DNA of 64,000 nt from Ascochyta rabiei (lineage: Eukaryota > Ascomycota > Dothideomycetes > Pleosporales > Didymellaceae). Location of the stretch: NCBI RefSeq assembly GCF_004011695.2, contig NC_082425.1:744001-808000 (forward strand), given 5' to 3'. Positions 59,234-64,000 of the stretch are shown here, piece by piece. A program made the position numbers and the translations under genes. Within the stretch, counting starts at the first letter, position 1. Each line of letters begins with the position of its first letter. The notes under the pieces are model-generated. The model was not told the DNA's origin and searched no databases. It saw nothing but the letters and a program-made list of their open reading frames with translations.

Positions 59234-61168
59234 ATGCGCAGAATGAAGATACCCCGTAACGCAGCAGGCACCCCTAAGATGTCGCGCCAACACCAGCGAG
59301 CCCTCGTGTACCTTATCCTAGGAGCTGTGGCATTGGGCGCATACTACACCTGGTTCTGCGTGCCCATCGATAACCTTGCGATACCCTTCGAAACCCACAA
59401 AGCATACATGAATGACCGTTCGAGCTGGAAAACTTACAAGTCTCGACGATCGTATGACTGGAAAAGTGCACCTTTTCACAACGCCGCGAACTCGAATACG
59501 CCATTGCCAGCTGGGCAACCTCGAGCACTGCCGCAAGTCCAATTCGATTTCCCGCCAGAAACGAAGTCACAAAGGGAGCGAAGGGAGATACAAAGAGTCG
59601 CAGTTCGAGACGAGTTCAAGCGTAGCTGGGATAGCTATCGTGCACATGCATGGGCAGAGGATGAGCTCAAGCCCATAACAGGGGTTGGTCTTAAGACCTT
59701 TGGCGGCTGGGGAGCAACTCTGGTGGATTCCTTGGACACGCTGTGGATCATGGGGATGAAGAGCGAGTTCTATGAGGGCGTGCAAGCAGTAGCAGCTATC
59801 GACTTTGGGAAATCGGACATGAAGACCATCAGCGTCTTCGAGACCACAATTCGGTATCTGGGTGGCATGCTGAGCGCATATGATCTCAGCCAGGAGCCTG
59901 TCTTGCTAGAGAAAGCCATACAGCTTGGTGAGATGCTCTACCGCGCCTTCGACACCGTGAACCATACGCCTACAGGCTGGTTGGATATTGAGAAAGCAAA
60001 AGATCCCGATAGTCTACCCCCAAAACCTGAGACTAGCATCTGTTTCGCTTGCTTCGGCTCTCTAACCATGGAGTTTACGCGTCTTGCACAAATCACCCAA
60101 CAATCGAAGTACTACGACGCCGTGGCCCGCATCACTGTGCTCCTCGACCGTACTCAAGACACATCGCGCATCCCAGGACTCTGGCCGACCATGCTTAACG
60201 CGCGCAAAGAAGAGTTCAACCAGAGTCGTTTCTTCTCCCTTGGCGCCCTCGCCGACAGCACGTACGAGTACTTCCCCAAGATGTACGCATTACTAGGCGG
60301 CCTCGAGCCTGTCTACCAGAAGCTCTACACCGATTCTGCAGCGAAGATTGACGAGCACATGCTATTTCGACCTTCGCTTCCAGATGAGGCCTTGAGCAAA
60401 AGTCTCTTGTTCTGCGCTGATGTACACTCGGTGCGGCCCAACGAGGTCACTCTAGATCCAGAGATGCAGCACCTTACATGTTTTATCGGAGGCATGTTCG
60501 GCCTCGCCGGACGTCTATTCTCCAAGCCCTCACACATCGTAATTGGCGAGAAGCTGACGAGAGGGTGCATATACGCGTACGCTGCCATGCCAACCGGCAT
60601 TGCACCCGAGATTTTTAAGACGTTACCCTGCAAGTCAAGGGACGTATGTGCGTGGAACGAAACAGAGTGGCAAGAGGAAGTGGTCTCGCATTACGGCAGC
60701 AAATACAGCACTGACCCAATCACCATAGCCGAAGACAAAGGCCTTCCACGGGGGTGGACAAACATCCGCGACAAACGCTACCTCCTACGCCCCGAAGCTA
60801 TCGAATCCGTCTTCGTCCTGTACCGCATCACCGGTAAACAAGAGTTTCTCGATGCCGCATGGGACATGTTCACCTCCATCGTCGCGAATACCAGGACACC
60901 CTATGCCAATGGGCAGCTTTTAGATGTCACGGGGCAGACTACCTATGGTGACAGCCAGTATACGGTTGGGCAGAGGTTCCGCGGACACGGGCCTGAGACG
61001 GTGAGGCAAGGTAACGTTGAAGACAAAATGGAGAGTTTCTGGACAGCCGAGACGCTCAAGTACTTCTATCTCATTTTCAGTCCCCCGGACATGATGGATC
61101 TGGACGATTGGGTGTTCAACACCGAGGCGCACCCCTTTAAAAGACCCAAAGCAAGCAACATCTTGTAA
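59234..61168 (+). CDS. Class I alpha-1,2-mannosidase (GH47), type II membrane
   Basis: Trims alpha-1,2-mannose from N-glycans in the ER or Golgi. 644 aa, no intron. A short basic N-terminus is followed by one anchor (ALVYLILGAVALGAYYTWFC, ~22-42) and a stem. The catalytic domain starts near residue 115: VRDEFKRSWDSYRAHAWAED, GVGLKTFGGWGATLVDSLDT, LWIMGMKSEF, SVFETTIRYLGGMLSAYDLS, DSTYEYFPKMYALLGG, MQHLTCFIGGMFGLAG, YLLRPEAIESVFVLYRITG, DKMESFWTAETLKYFYLIFS and the terminal NTEAHPF. The acidic residues of EFKRSWD, DSLDT, RPEAIES and NTEAHPF are in place. Subgroup (ER versus Golgi) is not decided. Confidence 0.94.
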   Translation: MRRMKIPRNAAGTPKMSRQHQRALVYLILGAVALGAYYTWFCVPIDNLAIPFETHKAYMNDRSSWKTYKSRRSYDWKSAPFHNAANSNTPLPAGQPRALPQVQFDFPPETKSQRERREIQRVAVRDEFKRSWDSYRAHAWAEDELKPITGVGLKTFGGWGATLVDSLDTLWIMGMKSEFYEGVQAVAAIDFGKSDMKTISVFETTIRYLGGMLSAYDLSQEPVLLEKAIQLGEMLYRAFDTVNHTPTGWLDIEKAKDPDSLPPKPETSICFACFGSLTMEFTRLAQITQQSKYYDAVARITVLLDRTQDTSRIPGLWPTMLNARKEEFNQSRFFSLGALADSTYEYFPKMYALLGGLEPVYQKLYTDSAAKIDEHMLFRPSLPDEALSKSLLFCADVHSVRPNEVTLDPEMQHLTCFIGGMFGLAGRLFSKPSHIVIGEKLTRGCIYAYAAMPTGIAPEIFKTLPCKSRDVCAWNETEWQEEVVSHYGSKYSTDPITIAEDKGLPRGWTNIRDKRYLLRPEAIESVFVLYRITGKQEFLDAAWDMFTSIVANTRTPYANGQLLDVTGQTTYGDSQYTVGQRFRGHGPETVRQGNVEDKMESFWTAETLKYFYLIFSPPDMMDLDDWVFNTEAHPFKRPKASNIL

Positions 61169-62163
61169 AGCTGGGTTGCTGTATAAGTCTCGGTTTAGCT
61201 TTGTTTTACAAGACGTGTCAGCTATCGCATAATAGCGTTGGATGTCGGGTGTTGGGTAGCATTCCAGGCGTTGGTTGATGTAGAAAGACACACATCGATT
61301 ACAAACAACAAAACTAACACCACAACATCCGCGCGAACCTAACCCAGCAAAACAATTATGGACATGGCGCGATTCGAATTCGAACCCGCCTCTCTCATCA
61401 GCATTTGTTAGGCAGCTGAGCGTCTTTCCCATAGGTGGCCTTGCAGCCTCCCCTTAGAGCACATGCCCTTGGAGTGAAATGATGAAACGTGAGTGAGTGA
61501 GAGACATTATGACTGCAGAGCTTCCCCTGCTGTGTGTCGCTCGTGATGATGTAGGGGAGGTGAAAGGAACGGTTGCTATGTGTGGGGTGCGGGAGGAAAG
61601 GGGTGGGTGGCGTCGAGGTGAAGGAGAGGGGTCTATGGGCTGTTCGCCATTTCGAAGCCACGTCTGCATCTCTCTCTTTCACGACGCGGTGGACCAGTGA
61701 GCAACTTTTTCTGTCCACTTGAAGGAGTCGCGGCGGTACAAATCGTCAGACTTCTTTACGTGGACATGCGCATCCTGTTGATGGTGGATTGCCCGAGCAG
61801 TCGAGTTAAGGTTGTACGGCACACATTTCCTTGACGCACAACTCAAAGGATGAAGGGCTGAGGAGGAATCAAGGCAGGGGTTGGGATTTAGATATTGGGA
61901 CTTCGCTACGGCTGGAGACATGTGCTTTTGTGAGTTGGACTGGGTGTAGATGTCCTGGGGACAAGATGTAATAAAGTACGAACAGTTTAGGACAGAGATG
62001 CTGCAAAAACGCATTTGGTATCATGGAAAAATGAAAACACGATGCTCGACAGAAAGCCGCTATTTCACAAACGCCTAGAAATGACATGCGTCTACTTGTC
62101 CTCTCGCTCTTGAATCGTTCACTAAGCTTTGCACAGGAGACTGGAAAACCGCGTGCAGCGAGA
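61169..62163. other. Convergent 3' flanks; palindromic tRNA-like segment
   Basis: 995 bp. A near-palindrome GGCGCGATTCGAATTCGAAC at 61363-61382 sits next to a sequence that partly resembles a minus-strand tRNA but does not fold as one. No gene recognised. Confidence 0.4.
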
Positions 62164-63711
62164 TCAGGGCGCCTCGTGCACCTCTCCCTCTCCCGTGCGA
62201 TGCGCGTACTTTGTCGTCTCGGGCAGTTCGGTCCTCACTGCTGTGCCATCCGCCTCGCTCATGGGGTGAGCATCGTAGTAGCCCGTGTGCTGCGGCGCAC
62301 CGTGCGGTGTCACGACTGGCGAGTACGCTGGCGCTGCATCGTATGGGCCTCCGGAATTCCCCTCGCTGTGGATGTTTTGGGCGTTCTTCCGTCGCCGCCA
62401 GAGGAAAATCGCGCCGCCGATTATGGCGAGGCCTGCGAGGCCGCCGACTACGGGGCCGGCGATCCAGGCTTTGCTTCCACTGTCGTCTGAGGGTGATGGG
62501 TTGGGGTTGCCTGGTGTCGAGGACGATGAGGAAGAGGGGACGGAGGAGCCGGAGAGCGCGGCGAAGGTTGCGGATGCCTTGTTGCTGATGGTTGATGTAG
62601 TGTTCTGTAGGTAGCAGTTGCTGAAACCGTTTTGCAACGTCGAGTCGAATACGACGCCTACACATTTGTCTGTTGTAGCGCACGAGTCCATGCATGAAGT
62701 TATGTTCTGCGTGTGGATCGATGTGATATTCGTCCCTTCGTTGAGCTGGCCGCAATGGATCTTGAAGTTTGTATTGCCCCTTGCAGTATAGTCCTGTGAG
62801 GATGGACAGTCGGCGTCAACACTATCGAAAGAAGTGATGGTTACCGTGTGGAGTATACCGTTCTTTGTGGACGGCGTGGACATGTCGTTGTCGCTGAAGC
62901 CGCTTTTGGGCCAACAATTTGCAAATCCAATTTCATAGCCCGGGTTCCACGACACAGCCTTGCAGAGAGGACTCTGATCAGTGCAAATCCGGACGCATTC
63001 CTCGAGAGTCTCGGTATGGTAGAAGCCGATAAAATGGCCGTCCAAGTGCTGCGCATCCCAGCACGGTTTCGGGTAGCCAGACCAGCAGGTATCAAACGTC
63101 GAATCTATAACCTTGTTGCAGTGCACGGTATAGCCGAGGCCTGGTACGCCATCAAGGGTATGGGTTGAGAGGTCGGCTTCGGGGCAAGTCGTCGATATCT
63201 TGGCGTATGTGTTGGGGGCGACGAGCGCGGAGTGGGTGCCGTCGGTCGAGTCTTTTACGCCGGCTACACTGGTCGTGCTGTTGCGGATCCAGCATTTGTT
63301 GTCTTCGCGCCAGACTATGCCGTAGCAGCCTTCGCTATCGCCCCAATAGCGAGAGCAGTGCTCCATGCAATCTGCCATGGAGGGCGATGCGAATGGGCCG
63401 TAGGCATCTGGATGAAGTCAATCGCTGATACCTCAGCGTCGAATTGTAAGCTATGACGTACCGTTAGAGGGGTTGTTAGTCTTGCAATACGTTGTGAAGT
63501 TCATGCCGTTCTTAGATGTGTAACCATCTGGGCAAACTGCTCCGTCGCGTACTTCGAGACCACGATTTGAGATTGGTTCAGCAAAAACTACAGCGCGTTA
63601 GATTTTTCCTGCGTGCTGGTCCTACTTCTATGCTCTTGACTTACGTGATGTCGCAAGAGCAGCGCTGGCCCATAGCAGAGCCAGCAAGCTCTTAGTCGAC
63701 AAGCTCACCAT
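62164..63711 (-). CDS. Single-pass surface protein with PAN/WSC-like Cys-rich repeats
   Basis: Exons 63711-63645, 63587-63462 and 63407-62164 give 478 aa. The signal peptide is residues 1-21 (SLLALLWASAALATS). Three Cys-rich PAN/Apple-like modules follow: the first with YCKTN...MADCMEHCSRYWGDSEGCYGI, the second with CWDAQHLDGHFIGFYHTETL-ECVRICTD, the third with FKIHCGQLNEG...CMDSCATTDKCVGVVFD and N-glycosylation sites. A Ser/Pro stalk (SSVPSSSSSSTPGNPNP) leads to one transmembrane helix (AWIAGPVVGGLAGLAIIGGA) and RRRKN, then a ~75-residue cytoplasmic tail. The layout is that of fungal cell-wall sensor-like proteins. It could bind carbohydrate or protein; no direct function is known. Confidence 0.82.
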
Positions 63712-63779
63712 AGCGGCTACTTTCTACCGTGTCCGTGCGCGCAACGACCGGAGTCGCGCAACGACCGAAAACCACCTCA

Positions 63780-64000
63780 ACGCTCAAAAATAGATAAGGC
63801 TATAGAGCCACCTACAACAGCTATTATTTTATAATTTTGTAGTATAGTACTAATTAATTACTTGTAAAAAAGATGTACTATTTAAATTTGGCTAGTAACT
63901 TAACGTTGCAGCTACGTAATGTGGTTTTAAGTAGGGGAGCTAGGGACAGCAATAGGGGACTACAACCACTAATATTATCCCTAGGACTATATTTTTAATG
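63780..64000. repeat. AT-rich, TpA-rich block at window edge (RIP-like)
   Basis: Composition changes abruptly ~70 bp upstream of the surface-protein gene. The last ~220 bp are rich in TA, TTA and CTA (ATTAATTACTTGTAAAAAAG, GGCTAGTAACTTAA) with few CpG, as seen in repeats mutated by RIP. It continues beyond the window, so the element type cannot be told. Confidence 0.6.

Noticed and set aside
61363..61440. tRNA-like segment on the minus strand (GGGTTCGAATTCG box-B-like, D-arm-like TGGG...CTCA, TAACAAA loop)
   Set aside because: Acceptor ends do not pair, the anticodon stem has two mismatches and the T stem is replaced by a palindrome. At most a tRNA relic.

Overview
The window is a gene-dense piece of a filamentous ascomycete genome (Pezizomycotina). 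Coding genes are broken by 45-110 bp introns with GT-AG ends and CTAAC-like branch sites. The gene set is fungal: three Zn2Cys6 regulators, a Gpr1/Fun34/YaaH acetate-type transporter, syntaxin Ufe1, a BYS1/thaumatin-like secreted protein and a WSC/PAN-type surface protein. The AT-rich, TpA-rich last ~220 bases look like a repeat-induced-mutated (RIP) repeat block, as in many Dothideomycetes; genus and species cannot be read from the sequence. All gene models below are my own splicing of the genomic sequence.

Layout. 1-1.9 kb: 3' part of N-acetylglutamate synthase (ARG2). 2.4-9.9 kb: an accessory block with two related Zn2Cys6 regulators flanking a decayed 14-helix-type MFS transporter and an isochorismatase-fold amidohydrolase. 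10.6-14.6 kb: a small Gly-rich MGC protein, tRNA-Ser(AGA), and a single-copy Gag-like (Ty1/copia type) gene with no other transposon part. 15-24 kb: aspartate aminotransferase, UFE1, a small secreted protein and a thaumatin-like secreted protein. 24.1-28.8 kb: no recognisable gene. 28.8-38.8 kb: FKBP prolyl isomerase, histidinol phosphatase (HIS2), gamma-glutamylcyclotransferase-like protein, BAR protein (GVP36 type) and a third Zn2Cys6 regulator. 38.8-43.2 kb: no recognisable gene, minisatellites. 43.2-63.7 kb: housekeeping-rich block with a RING E3, RNA polymerase I factor RRN11, acetate-type transporter, triosephosphate-isomerase-like enzyme, methylenetetrahydrofolate reductase (MET13), TIM23, orotate phosphoribosyltransferase (URA5), GH47 mannosidase and a PAN/WSC-type membrane protein.

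Working together. ARG2, HIS2, aspartate aminotransferase, MET13 and URA5 are primary metabolism genes that are not physically clustered by pathway. RRN11/RING and URA5/TIM23 are head-to-head pairs sharing ~340 bp promoters. The only block that looks like a functional cluster is the regulator-transporter-amidohydrolase-regulator group, and its transporter is broken. The most unusual single gene is the orphan Gag-like gene at 12.7-14.6 kb, a candidate domesticated retrotransposon protein. Short tandem repeats of period 7 and 9 are frequent, inside genes (RING, AAT intron, RRN11) and between them.
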